Shown one piece after another: positions 17,473 through 26,041 of a stretch of 64,000 nt of DNA (the stretch's first letter is position 1; each line of letters starts with the position of its first letter). The notes below the pieces were generated by a model, which saw only the letters and a program-made list of their open reading frames with translations, was not told the origin of the DNA and did not search any database. The position numbers and the translations under genes were made by a program. The stretch is from NCBI GenBank assembly GCA_002348185.1, contig DDYW01000181.1, forward strand, positions 71,848-135,847, written 5' to 3'. Source of the stretch: Candidatus Hydrogenedentes bacterium UBA2224. GTDB taxonomy: Bacteria > Hydrogenedentota > Hydrogenedentia > Hydrogenedentales > SLHB01.

Positions 17473-18799
17473 GCGTCAGGCTGCGGCCGAAACCATCTGC
17501 GCCACATTGCGACAGCGCGGTTTCCGCGCCCTCCTTGCCGGAGGCTGCGTGCGCGACATGCTCCTCAAGACCCCCCCGAAAGACTTCGACATTGCCACCA
17601 ATGCCCGGCCCTTTGAGGTCGCGGAACTCTTCGATCGCACCATCGACGTCGGCGCGGCTTTCGGCGTCCAGGTGGTCCTGCTGCCGGAGGGCCCCTTCGA
17701 GGTCACGACGTTCCGAAAGGACGGACCGTATCACGATGGCCGCCATCCGTGCAGCGTCGCCTTTACCGATGAAGAAGAGGACGCCCAACGCCGCGATTTC
17801 ACGATCAACGCCCTCTTCTACGATCCGGTCGAGCGCACCGTGCTGGACTACGTCGGTGGCCTCGACGATTTGCGGGCGGGACTGGTCCGCGCGGTCGGTG
17901 TCCCCCGGGAACGGTTTCAGGAGGACCACCTCCGCCTTCTGCGGGCCATCCGGTTTGCGGCGCGCCTCGGATACGCTGTCGAAAAACAGACCTATCGGGC
18001 CATACTGGAGGCCGCCCCCCTCATTACATCGACCAGTGCCGAACGGATTCGCGATGAATTGCTTAAAATGCTCACGGAAGGCGGCACACGCCGCGCCTTC
18101 GAACTCCTTGACGACACCGGCCTGCTTCAAGAGATCCTTCCCGAAATCGCGGCCCTGAAGGGCGTTGAGCAGCCGCCCGAATTCCATCCCGAAGGCGATG
18201 TGTTCACGCATACCCTGCTCATGTTCGACCTTCTAGAGAACCCCAGCCGCACGCTGGCGCTGGGGGTCCTGCTCCACGATGCCGGCAAAGCATCCACCCA
18301 GACCCGGACCGATCGCATCCGGTTCAACGACCACGACAAGGCGGGCGCCCGGATCGCCCGCGAGGTTTGCGAGCGCCTTCGCCTGTCCCGCCGCGAAACG
18401 GAGCGCGTGGTATGGCTCGTCGCGCAGCACATGCGGTTTCAGCACATCCCCGACATGCGGGAAAGCAAGCGCAAACGAACAATACGCGCGGAAGGGTTCG
18501 ATGAACTCAAGGAACTGTGCCGTGTGGATTGCCTGGCCAGCCATGGCAACCTGGACACCGTCGCGTGGGTGGAAAACTATCAGGCCCAACTGCCGCCGGA
18601 TGCCCTTCGCCCCGAGCCCCTGATAGACGGGAAAGGCCTGATGGCCCTCGGCTACCCCCCCGGACCCCTGTTCTCGAAAATCCTCCAGCGGGTCGAAGAC
18701 CTCCAGTTGGACGGCACGTTAACCACGCGGGAAGAGGCCCGTGGGTTTGTGTTGACCCAGTGGCCCCGTGAGCGCCAGCCGCGCGGCGAAGGAGGCTGA
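17465..18799 (+). CDS. cca: CCA tRNA nucleotidyltransferase / poly(A) polymerase family with HD domain
   Basis: A 444-residue class II nucleotidyltransferase. The head domain has AGGCVRDMLL, with catalytic carboxylates KDFDIAT (Asp40, Asp42) and RRDFTINAL. The RNA-binding neck has EDHLRLLRAIRFAARL. A C-terminal HD domain carries VLLHDAGK (His271-Asp272). It should add CCA to tRNA 3' ends, or only A or C in species with split enzymes; the PcnB poly(A) polymerase is the alternative. The tRNA-Pro in this window already encodes CCA, so repair may be the main use. It overlaps the membrane protein by 8 nt and is followed 3 nt later by a hydrolase. Confidence 0.9.
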   Translation: MNRRQAAAETICATLRQRGFRALLAGGCVRDMLLKTPPKDFDIATNARPFEVAELFDRTIDVGAAFGVQVVLLPEGPFEVTTFRKDGPYHDGRHPCSVAFTDEEEDAQRRDFTINALFYDPVERTVLDYVGGLDDLRAGLVRAVGVPRERFQEDHLRLLRAIRFAARLGYAVEKQTYRAILEAAPLITSTSAERIRDELLKMLTEGGTRRAFELLDDTGLLQEILPEIAALKGVEQPPEFHPEGDVFTHTLLMFDLLENPSRTLALGVLLHDAGKASTQTRTDRIRFNDHDKAGARIAREVCERLRLSRRETERVVWLVAQHMRFQHIPDMRESKRKRTIRAEGFDELKELCRVDCLASHGNLDTVAWVENYQAQLPPDALRPEPLIDGKGLMALGYPPGPLFSKILQRVEDLQLDGTLTTREEARGFVLTQWPRERQPRGEGG

Positions 18800-18802
18800 A
18801 CC

Positions 18803-19633
18803 ATGCCACACGCGGATTCATTCACTACGCCCGACGGTCTGCGGCTCTATACGCGCGTCTGGAGCCCTCCGGGGTCACCAGACGCCCATGTCGTGCTCCT
18901 TCATGGATACGGCGATCATTGCGGCCGCTACGGGGAACTCGCAAAGGACCTGAACCTGGCGGGCCTGACGGTCCACAGCTACGATCAGCGCGGGTTCGGC
19001 CGCTCCGACGGCCGGCGCGCCTACGTGGCCGATTACACCGTGTTACTGGACGACCTCGACCGGTTCCTGAACCACATCCACCCGGACACCCAGGGGATGC
19101 CCCTCTTCCTCCTGGGACAGAGTTTTGGAGGGCTCATTGCCGTGCGTTACGCGCAAACGCGCCAGCCTCGCTTCTCCGGGCTGGTGTTGTGCAGTCCCTT
19201 CCTGGGGTTCTCCGAGAGCATTCCCAAACCCCTGCTGGTGCTGGGACGCTATATCGCGAAGGTGGCCCCCTGGCTTCCCGTGAGCCAGGTTGCGCCTGAC
19301 GGCCTGTCCCGCCGCCCGGACGTCGTCGAGGAGGCCACGAACGACCCCTTGGGTTACCATGGCCGCGTCCTCGCGCGCACGGGAAGCCAGATGCAAGAGG
19401 CTATCGCCGACGCATTGGGCGATGCCGGCCGCCTTTCCCTCCCTCTCTATATCGTGCACGGCAGCGAGGACCGTATCGTACCCCTCTCCGGAAGCCAGCA
19501 TTTCTTCGACGCGTATGCCGGGCCGGACAAGACCCTCGAGGTCTGCGAAGGCGGGTATCACGAGTTGTGGCACGACCTCGACGCCGACGCCGTGCTCCAG
19601 GGGATTTGTGATTGGATACGCCGCCTGTTGTGA
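18803..19633 (+). CDS. Alpha/beta hydrolase, monoacylglycerol lipase-like
   Basis: A 276-residue serine hydrolase of the lysophospholipase/monoacylglycerol lipase type (Hydrolase_4). It has the oxyanion segment LLHGYGDHCGRYG, the nucleophile Ser107 in GQSFGG, the aspartate in HGSEDRIVP and the histidine in GGYHELWHD. It has no signal peptide, so it should act in the cytosol on lipid esters. It starts 3 nt after the nucleotidyltransferase stop and is probably co-transcribed with it. Confidence 0.88.
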   Translation: MPHADSFTTPDGLRLYTRVWSPPGSPDAHVVLLHGYGDHCGRYGELAKDLNLAGLTVHSYDQRGFGRSDGRRAYVADYTVLLDDLDRFLNHIHPDTQGMPLFLLGQSFGGLIAVRYAQTRQPRFSGLVLCSPFLGFSESIPKPLLVLGRYIAKVAPWLPVSQVAPDGLSRRPDVVEEATNDPLGYHGRVLARTGSQMQEAIADALGDAGRLSLPLYIVHGSEDRIVPLSGSQHFFDAYAGPDKTLEVCEGGYHELWHDLDADAVLQGICDWIRRLL

Positions 19634-19657
19634 CCTGCCCGCCTCCCCTGTCATAAT
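19628..19657 (+). promoter_or_regulatory. Possible promoter of DAHP synthase gene
   Basis: TTGTGA (19628-19633, overlapping the hydrolase stop codon), an 18-nt spacer and CATAAT (19652-19657) lie about 55 nt before the next start codon. Confidence 0.4.
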
Positions 19658-19710
19658 AGCGCCGCACGATTTGCTGCACTTGAACGCCGGGTATACGAGA
19701 CGCCAGCCTT

Positions 19711-20787
19711 ATGAAACAAGACCATACAAAACGGATCTTCGAGCACATTCACGACGCGCACGTGGCGGAACTGCTGCCGCTGATCTCTCCGAAGGAGATC
19801 AAACGGTCCGTTCCCATGCCCGAGCGCGTACAGGAAACGGTCATGACAGGCCGCAGAGACGTCGTGCGTATTCTTGCCGGTGAAGATGAGCGCATGCTCG
19901 TAGTCGTGGGACCCTGCTCGATTCATGACACCGACACGGCAATCGACTACGCCACCCGCCTCCATCAGGCCCACGAACAATACAAGGATCGCCTGTTCAT
20001 CGTCATGCGCACCTATTTCGAGAAACCGCGCACCACCACCGGATGGAAAGGGCTCATCAACGACCCGAACCTCGATGGCAGCTGCAATCTCGAAAAAGGC
20101 CTGCACATCGCCCGCCGCCTGCTCCTCGAGATCGCGGGCATGGGCCTCCCGACGGCCACGGAAGTCCTCGACCCCATCGTGCCGCAGTACATCGCCGACC
20201 TGATCACCTGGGCCTCCATCGGCGCGCGTACGACGGAGTCTCAGACCCATCGCGAAATGGCCAGCGGCCTTTCCATGCCGATAGGATTCAAGAACAGCAC
20301 CGATGGCAACCTCCAGGTGGCGATTAACGCGCTCCTTTCCGCCCGCCAGTCCCATCATTTCCTCGGCATCGACCAGGACGGCCAGACCTGCGTGGTCCGC
20401 ACCCTCGGGAATCCCTGGGGCCATATCATCCTTCGCGGAGGCGGAGGCCGGCCAAACTGCGACCGCGTGAGCGTGGCCCTTGCGGAAGAACAGATGCGCG
20501 CCGCCGGGCTCGAACCCCGCATCATGATCGATTGCAGCCACGACAACAGCACCCGCCGGTATGAACTCCAGGAAAAGGTCCTCCGCGACCTCATTCTTCA
20601 ACGAGCCGAGGGGACGCGCTCCCTGATGGGCATGATGCTCGAAAGCAACCTCAACCCCGGCAATCAGCCCATCCCCGCGGACAAAAGCCAGTTGAAATAC
20701 GGCGTCAGCATCACCGACCCCTGCATGGGCTGGAGCATGACGGAAGCGTGTCTGCAATACGCCTACGACCAGCTCGCCCGCCTCTGA
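19711..20787 (+). CDS. 3-deoxy-7-phosphoheptulonate (DAHP) synthase, AroF/G/H type
   Basis: A 358-residue class I DAHP synthase, first step of the shikimate pathway, condensing phosphoenolpyruvate with erythrose 4-phosphate. The family signature regions are present: VVVGPCSIHD, MRTYFEKPRTTTGWKG, IGARTTESQTHRE, GFKNSTDGN, ILRGGGGRPNCD and MIDCSHDNS, covering metal ligands and substrate contacts. Length matches E. coli AroG/F/H (about 350). The N-terminal extension suggests aromatic amino-acid feedback control. Which amino acid cannot be read from the sequence, so I give no letter. No other aro gene is adjacent. Confidence 0.94.
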   Translation: MKQDHTKRIFEHIHDAHVAELLPLISPKEIKRSVPMPERVQETVMTGRRDVVRILAGEDERMLVVVGPCSIHDTDTAIDYATRLHQAHEQYKDRLFIVMRTYFEKPRTTTGWKGLINDPNLDGSCNLEKGLHIARRLLLEIAGMGLPTATEVLDPIVPQYIADLITWASIGARTTESQTHREMASGLSMPIGFKNSTDGNLQVAINALLSARQSHHFLGIDQDGQTCVVRTLGNPWGHIILRGGGGRPNCDRVSVALAEEQMRAAGLEPRIMIDCSHDNSTRRYELQEKVLRDLILQRAEGTRSLMGMMLESNLNPGNQPIPADKSQLKYGVSITDPCMGWSMTEACLQYAYDQLARL

Positions 20788-20912
20788 CGCACCGGCCGGC
20801 CGGCGGTCCGCTGGCTTCCTGGCGCGTCGCGCTCGCCCCCCCAGCGAAAAGAGCCCGGGAATCATGCTATGCTCGGGACCGCAGAACCATCATCCTTACC
20901 GGGAGAACACGA

Positions 20913-21839
20913 ATGCTGTCACGCTGTCTGATTTTGCTCGTGGTCACGTGCATGTCCGCGGGCGCCGGGCCTGACGCGTTTCCCTCGCCGGGCGACGACC
21001 GGGCCAACGTCCCCTTGACCGTGCGGGGAAAAGACTGGTATGCGCACATTCCGCCAGACCATGAGGGAGAGGTCGAATTGCGTTTCGTGCTGCCCCCGGA
21101 CCGCCTCTCGGTGCTTCCGTCCGGGGAAGCCGTCCCGTTTGTGTCCGGTGAAAACGGCGCGATTCGGTTCCGTGTCGCCCCGGAGAAACGCACTTCGCCC
21201 GAGACCGTCGTGATAGCGCATTGGGAGCTGGCAAAATGGGAAGACGACATCCAGACCATGGAAAAGAACTTCCCCAATGTCCCCGCGCATCCCATTCTCT
21301 TTGTCGGAAGCTCCTCGATCCGCGGATGGAAGGTGACCGGGGATTTCCCCGGGCTGCCCGTGGTCAATCACGGATTCGGCGGCTCCGAGTACTTCGATGC
21401 CCTGTCGTATGCGGACCGGATCATTCATCCCCTGCGGCCGCGCGCCGTAGTCCTGTACGACGGTGACAACGACATTGCGCGGGGAAAATCACCCGAATGG
21501 GTCGCCGCGGACATGAAGGCCCTGGTGCGCGTAATCCATCACGCGAATCCCCAGACCCCGGTCGTCGTGTTGTCGACCAAGACCAGCATGGCCCGATGGG
21601 AGTTCCACGAGCAGATGGAACAGAGCAACCGTTTATTGGCTGAATTCGCGGCGACCGACCCGCGGGTGACCTTCCTCGACGTCAACACGCCCCTGCTCGA
21701 CGCCGAGGGCAAACCCGACGAACGCTACTTTCTCCCGGACCGCCTCCACCTCAACCACGAGGGATATGTGGTCTGGACCAACCTTCTCCGGCCCATCCTG
21801 GACCGTATTCTTGCCAATCCCGTTCCGGCGGCGGAATGA
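20913..21839 (+). CDS. Secreted SGNH/GDSL-type hydrolase
   Basis: A 308-residue exported esterase-like protein. ATG 20913 has GGGAG 8 nt upstream and starts a signal peptide (MLSRCLILLVVTCMSAGAG). After a short beta-rich N-terminal region come the SGNH blocks. Block I is ILFVGSSSIRGW (Gly-Ser-Ser in place of Gly-Asp-Ser), block II HGFGGSEYFD, block III LYDGDNDIARG (the Gly-x-Asn-Asp site) and block V PDRLHLNHEGY (catalytic Asp/His). The substrate is probably an acylated or acetylated polysaccharide or lipid in the periplasm. The gene ends 13 nt from the convergent mrfB. Confidence 0.85.
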   Translation: MLSRCLILLVVTCMSAGAGPDAFPSPGDDRANVPLTVRGKDWYAHIPPDHEGEVELRFVLPPDRLSVLPSGEAVPFVSGENGAIRFRVAPEKRTSPETVVIAHWELAKWEDDIQTMEKNFPNVPAHPILFVGSSSIRGWKVTGDFPGLPVVNHGFGGSEYFDALSYADRIIHPLRPRAVVLYDGDNDIARGKSPEWVAADMKALVRVIHHANPQTPVVVLSTKTSMARWEFHEQMEQSNRLLAEFAATDPRVTFLDVNTPLLDAEGKPDERYFLPDRLHLNHEGYVVWTNLLRPILDRILANPVPAAE

Positions 21840-21852
21840 CGCGGACGGCCGC

Positions 21853-23121
21853 TCATCCCCTGCCGAGCTTTCGCCGGATGCGCTCAAGCCGCATTCGGAA
21901 ATCCTCCAGACCCAAGGGAAGCTCGTCCGTGCCGAGGGCGCTCCGCGTTTCGAGAAACTGAACGGTCTCCGCACACAGGCGCTCGGCCTCCAGGAGATTG
22001 CGCGCGCGGTGCTCGAAATGCTTGGCCAGTTCGAGCCGCGCCACCAGGTCGCTCGGCCGTTCCGTAAGCAGCAGGGTCCACGCCTCCTCCATGTCATACC
22101 ACTGCTGGAGACGTTTGCAGGCCATCCCCATCAAATACAGACACTCGCAGCGGATGCCCGGTTCCGCCTCTTCGTCGAGCAGGCGTCGCCCGTGCTCCGT
22201 CACTTCACGGTAGTGTTTCTGCAGGAAATGCAGCCGCACCAGTGAAAGCCGGTCCTCCAGGTGCGCGAACCCCGTGCCCTGCGGCAAACTGAGGCTCTGG
22301 GACATGCGGCCCGCCAGCGCCGCCAGCGAGAGGATGTCCATTTTGTGATGGTAGAAGACCGCCTCGAGCGCCCGGGCGTCCCGGGTGCGCAGGTAGTTCA
22401 GCCAGATCTCCGGGATTTCCGCGCTGGAGACGTCCCCGTGCCGCCGCACGGCCAATATCTCCCGTTCAATGTTCGTCAGCCCGCAATCCCCAAGCCGGCG
22501 CTTCCAGAAACGCCGGGCCGCATGCAGAAGGTCATACTGGAGCGCCGCATCCAGGCAAAATGGCATCCGGTGTTGGATGAACCGGGTCCGCAGCAACGGG
22601 ATGTCAAAACTCTTCCCGTTGTAGGTCACCACGGTGTCGCGCCCCTGGAACAGGCGGTCGAGATAACGCAGCATGGGCTCTTCGTCGTCAAAATCCCGCA
22701 TGAACGCCTGTTCCAGCCGGAACACGGCGCCGTCAAAATAGCCGGCGCCGACTAGAAACGCCACGGTTCCCGAGCCGCCCGCCAGCCCGGTCGTTTCGGT
22801 GTCCAGGAAGATCGCCGTCTCCGCGGTGAAGTCCCGCAGGTCGGCGTCGTTTGCCGACAGGGCGACGTGCTCGGGCAGCGCGAGCAAAGCCTCGCCCAGC
22901 GTGACGTTCCCGTGTGCGGTGTCGAGGGGGAAGTCCGTACGCACGAGAAAGAAACCGGCGTTCGCCTCCCCCACCAGCTCGCCGGAAACGACGCGGTCGA
23001 TCTCGAATTCGCCCGAGGCGCGCCGCTGGGCAATTTCCTCGGTCTTCCGGCGCCATTCGGCGCCGCTCATCAGGCCCTCCCTCCCGAGTAGCGACTGCAG
23101 TTTATCGCGCAGCTCCGACAT
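21853..23121 (-). CDS. mrfB: MrfB/YprB-like DEDD exonuclease with TPR-like tail
   Basis: A 422-residue protein. After an N-terminal ~100 residues, an RNase H-like DnaQ-type exonuclease domain has IFLDTETTGLAGGSG (Asp and Glu of Exo I), VTYNGKSFDIPLL (Exo II Asp) and YHHKMDILSL (Exo III). The last ~140 residues are helical with a TPR-like pattern. In Bacillus subtilis, YprB (MrfB) acts with the helicase YprA (MrfA) in UvrA-independent repair of mitomycin C damage. Here the start codon is 3 nt after the mrfA-like stop, so the pairing is conserved. Function is inferred from family and context. Confidence 0.82.
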   Translation of the reverse strand: MSELRDKLQSLLGREGLMSGAEWRRKTEEIAQRRASGEFEIDRVVSGELVGEANAGFFLVRTDFPLDTAHGNVTLGEALLALPEHVALSANDADLRDFTAETAIFLDTETTGLAGGSGTVAFLVGAGYFDGAVFRLEQAFMRDFDDEEPMLRYLDRLFQGRDTVVTYNGKSFDIPLLRTRFIQHRMPFCLDAALQYDLLHAARRFWKRRLGDCGLTNIEREILAVRRHGDVSSAEIPEIWLNYLRTRDARALEAVFYHHKMDILSLAALAGRMSQSLSLPQGTGFAHLEDRLSLVRLHFLQKHYREVTEHGRRLLDEEAEPGIRCECLYLMGMACKRLQQWYDMEEAWTLLLTERPSDLVARLELAKHFEHRARNLLEAERLCAETVQFLETRSALGTDELPLGLEDFRMRLERIRRKLGRG

Positions 23122-23124
23122 GGG

Positions 23125-25434
23125 TCATTCCGCCGCTTTGCCCGTTTCAGGCGGTTCGACGGGCAGGCCCAGGGCAATCCGGGCAAGTTTCAGGGCGCCG
23201 TTCTTTCCGTGTTCGCCGACCTCGAGCGCCGGTCCCACGCAACTCGGACAGCCCTCCGTGCACCCGCAGCCCGCAATCAGCGACGCCGCCGCCTCAAGCA
23301 GTGCTTTGTGGTGCGTAAAGAGTTTATCGCTGAAGCCCACCCCGCCGGGATAGATCTCGTAGAGAAAGATTGTCGGACACTGGGTAAACGGCGCGCGCAG
23401 CATGGCCTCCGCCCGGATATCGTTAACGTCGCACATGACCTGAACCGGCGCGACCTGCCGCAACGTGTTGGCGAGCCCGCTCAGGGCCTGGGAGAGCTGA
23501 TTCTGCTCCAATCCGAGCCGCTGGTCGACCTCCTCCGCGAATTCGAGCCAGTAGGACGACGTATGCATGGTGGATTCAGGCAGTTTGATCTCCCCCCAGC
23601 CCACGTTCTCATGCGTGCCGAACTTGATCTTCTTGTAGATGGACGGCAGCCACGTCACGCTCACCTCACCGCAGTATTTCGCCACTTCGCCGATGGTCTC
23701 CTGACGGAAGGTGTTGATCGTCTTCAGATCGACCTTGATCTGCGCATCCGTGTAATAGTCGGTCTCCACCGGCCGCACGTATGCCTTGCGGTCCTCGAGA
23801 TCCAGCATATCCACGGTGTATTGGGCGCTCTGATGGATGTAAATCGCGTTTTCATGCAGTTCCACCGGAGCGGCGAACAGGTCCACCTCGCCGATTACCC
23901 GGCCATTCTCCGACGTGTCGAGGATCACCACGTTGCCCGGCGCGGCGGTGCGCAGGCTGATGTCCTCGGCCGGATACGCATCCGCGCTCCAGTGCCATTT
24001 GTCCTTCACGCGCCGCAGCACATGCTGTTCCGCCAGGTAATCGAGCATTTCCCCGGTGGAGACCGGGTCCAGCCCGAACGCCTCCCCTTTCGCAAAGGGA
24101 ATCTCGAAGGCCGCGCACTTCATGTGACTCGCCACGATAATCAGGTTGTTCGGGTCCACGGTCGCGTTTTCGGGCGGCTGCCCGAAAAAGTAGTCGGGAT
24201 GATTGATGATGTACTGGTCCAGGGGCGCGCTGGAGGCGATCAACACGACGAGCGACACCGACGACCGGCGGCCGGCGCGTCCCGCCTGTTGCCAGGTGCT
24301 GGCCACGCTGCCGGAATAGCCGGTCATGATGCAGGCGTCGAGCGAGCCGATGTCGATCCCGAGTTCCAGCGCATTGGTGCTCACCACGCTCATGATGTCG
24401 CCGTCGCGAAGGCCCCGCTCGATGTCCCGGCGTTCATTCGGCAGATAGCCGCCCCGGTATCCGCGCACCAGGTGTTCGCTTTTGCCCGCCTTACGCACGG
24501 CCTCCTTGAGATACGTGGCGATGATCTCGACGCGCAGCCGGCTCCGGGCAAAGATGATCGATTGCACATTCCGCGTCAGGAAATGACGCGCCAGCCGCAC
24601 CGCCTCCTTCACGGACGAGCGCCGGATGCCCAGTTCCGCATTCACCACGGGCGGATTATAGAAGAGGAAATGGCGCTCGCCCTGCGGCGCGCCGTTGTTG
24701 TCGATCAGCCGGACCGGTCGTTCCACGACGCGTTCCGCCATCTCCTGGGGGTTCCGGATCGTCGCGCTGCAGCAGATGAACTGGGGATTGCTGCCATAAA
24801 ACGCACAAATGCGTGTCAGCCGGCGCAACACATTGGCCAGATGGCTGCCGAACACGCCCCGGTAGTGATGCAACTCGTCGATCACCACGTACCGCAGGTT
24901 CTCAAAAAGACGGAGCCACTTGGTATGGTGCGGCAGAATCCCGGTGTGCAGCATGTCCGGATTCGTCACGACAATATGCCCTGCCTGACGCACCGCTTTC
25001 CGTGCCGACCCCGGCGTGTCGCCGTCAAAGGTGTAGGTGCCGATCTTGACCTCGAGGTCTTCAATGGTGTCCTGCAGTTCGTGCACCTGATCCTGTGAAA
25101 GCGCCTTGGTCGGAAAGATGTACAGAGCCCGGGCCTCAGGATCCTGCAACAGCGTGTTCAGGACGGGCACGTTGTAGCACAGCGTCTTGCCCGAAGCCGT
25201 TGGGGTCACTACGCAGACATTCTCCCCGGCAAGAATCGCCTCGATCGCTTCCCGTTGATGGGTGTACAGACTCTGCACGCCCCGTCTCTGAAGGCCCTGA
25301 ACCAGTCTCGCATCCAATGCCTCGGGAAATCCCGCGCACCTCGCCGGCTGGGCTGGAACAGTGCGCCACGCGGTCAGATTCCGCGTAAAATCGGAGTCCG
25401 ACCGAAGCCGGTCAATGGTCTGTGCAACATTCAT
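23125..25434 (-). CDS. mrfA: MrfA/YprA-like DExH helicase with DUF1998 zinc-binding C-terminus
   Basis: A 769-residue superfamily 2 helicase. It has Walker A TPTASGKTL (about 80-90), motif II VIDELHHYRG (DELH), motif III SATIRNP, helicase C-terminal motifs SVVSTNALELGID and WQQAGRAGR, then a DUF1998/MZB region ending with the four-cysteine CGCTEGCPSC motif near residue 730. This is the architecture of B. subtilis YprA/MrfA, a 3'-5' DNA helicase used for repair of mitomycin C adducts. It is transcribed ahead of mrfB. Length (769) is close to the B. subtilis protein. Confidence 0.9.
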   Translation of the reverse strand: MNVAQTIDRLRSDSDFTRNLTAWRTVPAQPARCAGFPEALDARLVQGLQRRGVQSLYTHQREAIEAILAGENVCVVTPTASGKTLCYNVPVLNTLLQDPEARALYIFPTKALSQDQVHELQDTIEDLEVKIGTYTFDGDTPGSARKAVRQAGHIVVTNPDMLHTGILPHHTKWLRLFENLRYVVIDELHHYRGVFGSHLANVLRRLTRICAFYGSNPQFICCSATIRNPQEMAERVVERPVRLIDNNGAPQGERHFLFYNPPVVNAELGIRRSSVKEAVRLARHFLTRNVQSIIFARSRLRVEIIATYLKEAVRKAGKSEHLVRGYRGGYLPNERRDIERGLRDGDIMSVVSTNALELGIDIGSLDACIMTGYSGSVASTWQQAGRAGRRSSVSLVVLIASSAPLDQYIINHPDYFFGQPPENATVDPNNLIIVASHMKCAAFEIPFAKGEAFGLDPVSTGEMLDYLAEQHVLRRVKDKWHWSADAYPAEDISLRTAAPGNVVILDTSENGRVIGEVDLFAAPVELHENAIYIHQSAQYTVDMLDLEDRKAYVRPVETDYYTDAQIKVDLKTINTFRQETIGEVAKYCGEVSVTWLPSIYKKIKFGTHENVGWGEIKLPESTMHTSSYWLEFAEEVDQRLGLEQNQLSQALSGLANTLRQVAPVQVMCDVNDIRAEAMLRAPFTQCPTIFLYEIYPGGVGFSDKLFTHHKALLEAAASLIAGCGCTEGCPSCVGPALEVGEHGKNGALKLARIALGLPVEPPETGKAAE

Positions 25435-25479
25435 GGCAGCGGGTGCGGTCTCCCATTTTCTTCATCACAAGGCATCTGA

Positions 25480-25508
25480 ATATTACATCAGTATTTCGCC
25501 CATTGCAA
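25480..25508 (-). promoter_or_regulatory. Sigma70-type promoter of mrfA-mrfB
   Basis: TTGCAA (25508-25503), a 17-nt spacer and TAATAT (25485-25480) on the minus strand lie about 50 nt before the mrfA ATG. I see no LexA-like operator that would indicate SOS control. Confidence 0.6.
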
Positions 25509-25549
25509 GACACACGCGGAACGCCAAAAACGGCCACCCGAAAGCACAA

Positions 25550-25583
25550 GGCCCGGTCGGCATCAGCCCGACCGGGCCCTTTT
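25550..25583 (-). terminator. GC-rich hairpin terminator after small lipoprotein
   Basis: GGCCCGGTCGG (25550-25560) pairs perfectly with CCGACCGGGCC (25568-25578). A TTTT run follows on the plus strand and a looser TTGTGCTTT on the minus strand. It lies downstream of the lipoprotein gene and separates it from the mrfA promoter. Confidence 0.6.
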
Positions 25584-25632
25584 CAGAAAAACAACCAACG
25601 TCGCCGGACCCCGCAAAATCCGGCTACGATCA

Positions 25633-25776
25633 TCAACCTTCCGCGCCAGGAGCCGGCGTGTCCGTCGGAGCATTTGCGGGCGCCGCGGGAGCATCCGCCG
25701 ACTTCGAGCAACCCGCCACGAACACCGACCCGAAAACCATCGTGACCGCAAGGAGCGCCAGCAATACCCGTTTCAT
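25633..25776 (-). CDS. Small Ala/Pro-rich lipoprotein (47 residues)
   Basis: The ATG at 25776 follows GGAGGAG. The product has a lipoprotein signal (MKRVLLALLAVTMVFGSVFVAGC, lipobox VAGC with Cys23). A short mature part of about 25 residues follows, rich in Ala, Pro, Asp and Thr. It would be acylated and carried in the inner or outer membrane, too short for a folded domain. It has its own promoter (25890-25918) and terminator (25550-25583), so it is a monocistronic unit. It resembles the small entericidin-like or linker lipoproteins in general shape, but I do not recognise a family. Confidence 0.7.
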   Translation of the reverse strand: MKRVLLALLAVTMVFGSVFVAGCSKSADAPAAPANAPTDTPAPGAEG

Positions 25777-25889
25777 TTTCTTCTCCTCCACTGTTTGTGT
25801 TGGCGCCAAGGCTGCGACACCCGCCGCCTCCCCCGCCAAACTGTTCCAATTCAAGACGCACGTGCTCTCGTTCGAGCACCCAACAATTG

Positions 25890-25918
25890 AGAATACTACG
25901 CTTACGTTTAATAGTCAA
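25890..25918 (-). promoter_or_regulatory. Sigma70-type promoter of the small lipoprotein
   Basis: TTGACT (25918-25913), a 17-nt spacer and TATTCT (25895-25890) on the minus strand lead to a ~105-nt leader. A GTGCTC/GAGCAC hairpin (25862-25880) sits at its very 5' end. Confidence 0.6.
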
Positions 25919-26041
25919 AAGTTTCTTTTCGACATAAAACGCTGCGGAATTCCCCTCTGTCCACGCTTCCCGGGGCACCGGCGGGGAGTCGATGACCCCA
26001 GGAGCCCGTTCGGGGCCGCGCCGAATCCGCGGCACCTTCCC

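Noticed and set aside
24000..25434. DUF1998 helicase as part of an anti-phage defence island
   Set aside because: Some defence systems carry DUF1998 helicases, but here the partner is a YprB-type exonuclease and no nuclease, methylase or phage-related gene is near; the repair pair is the simpler reading.
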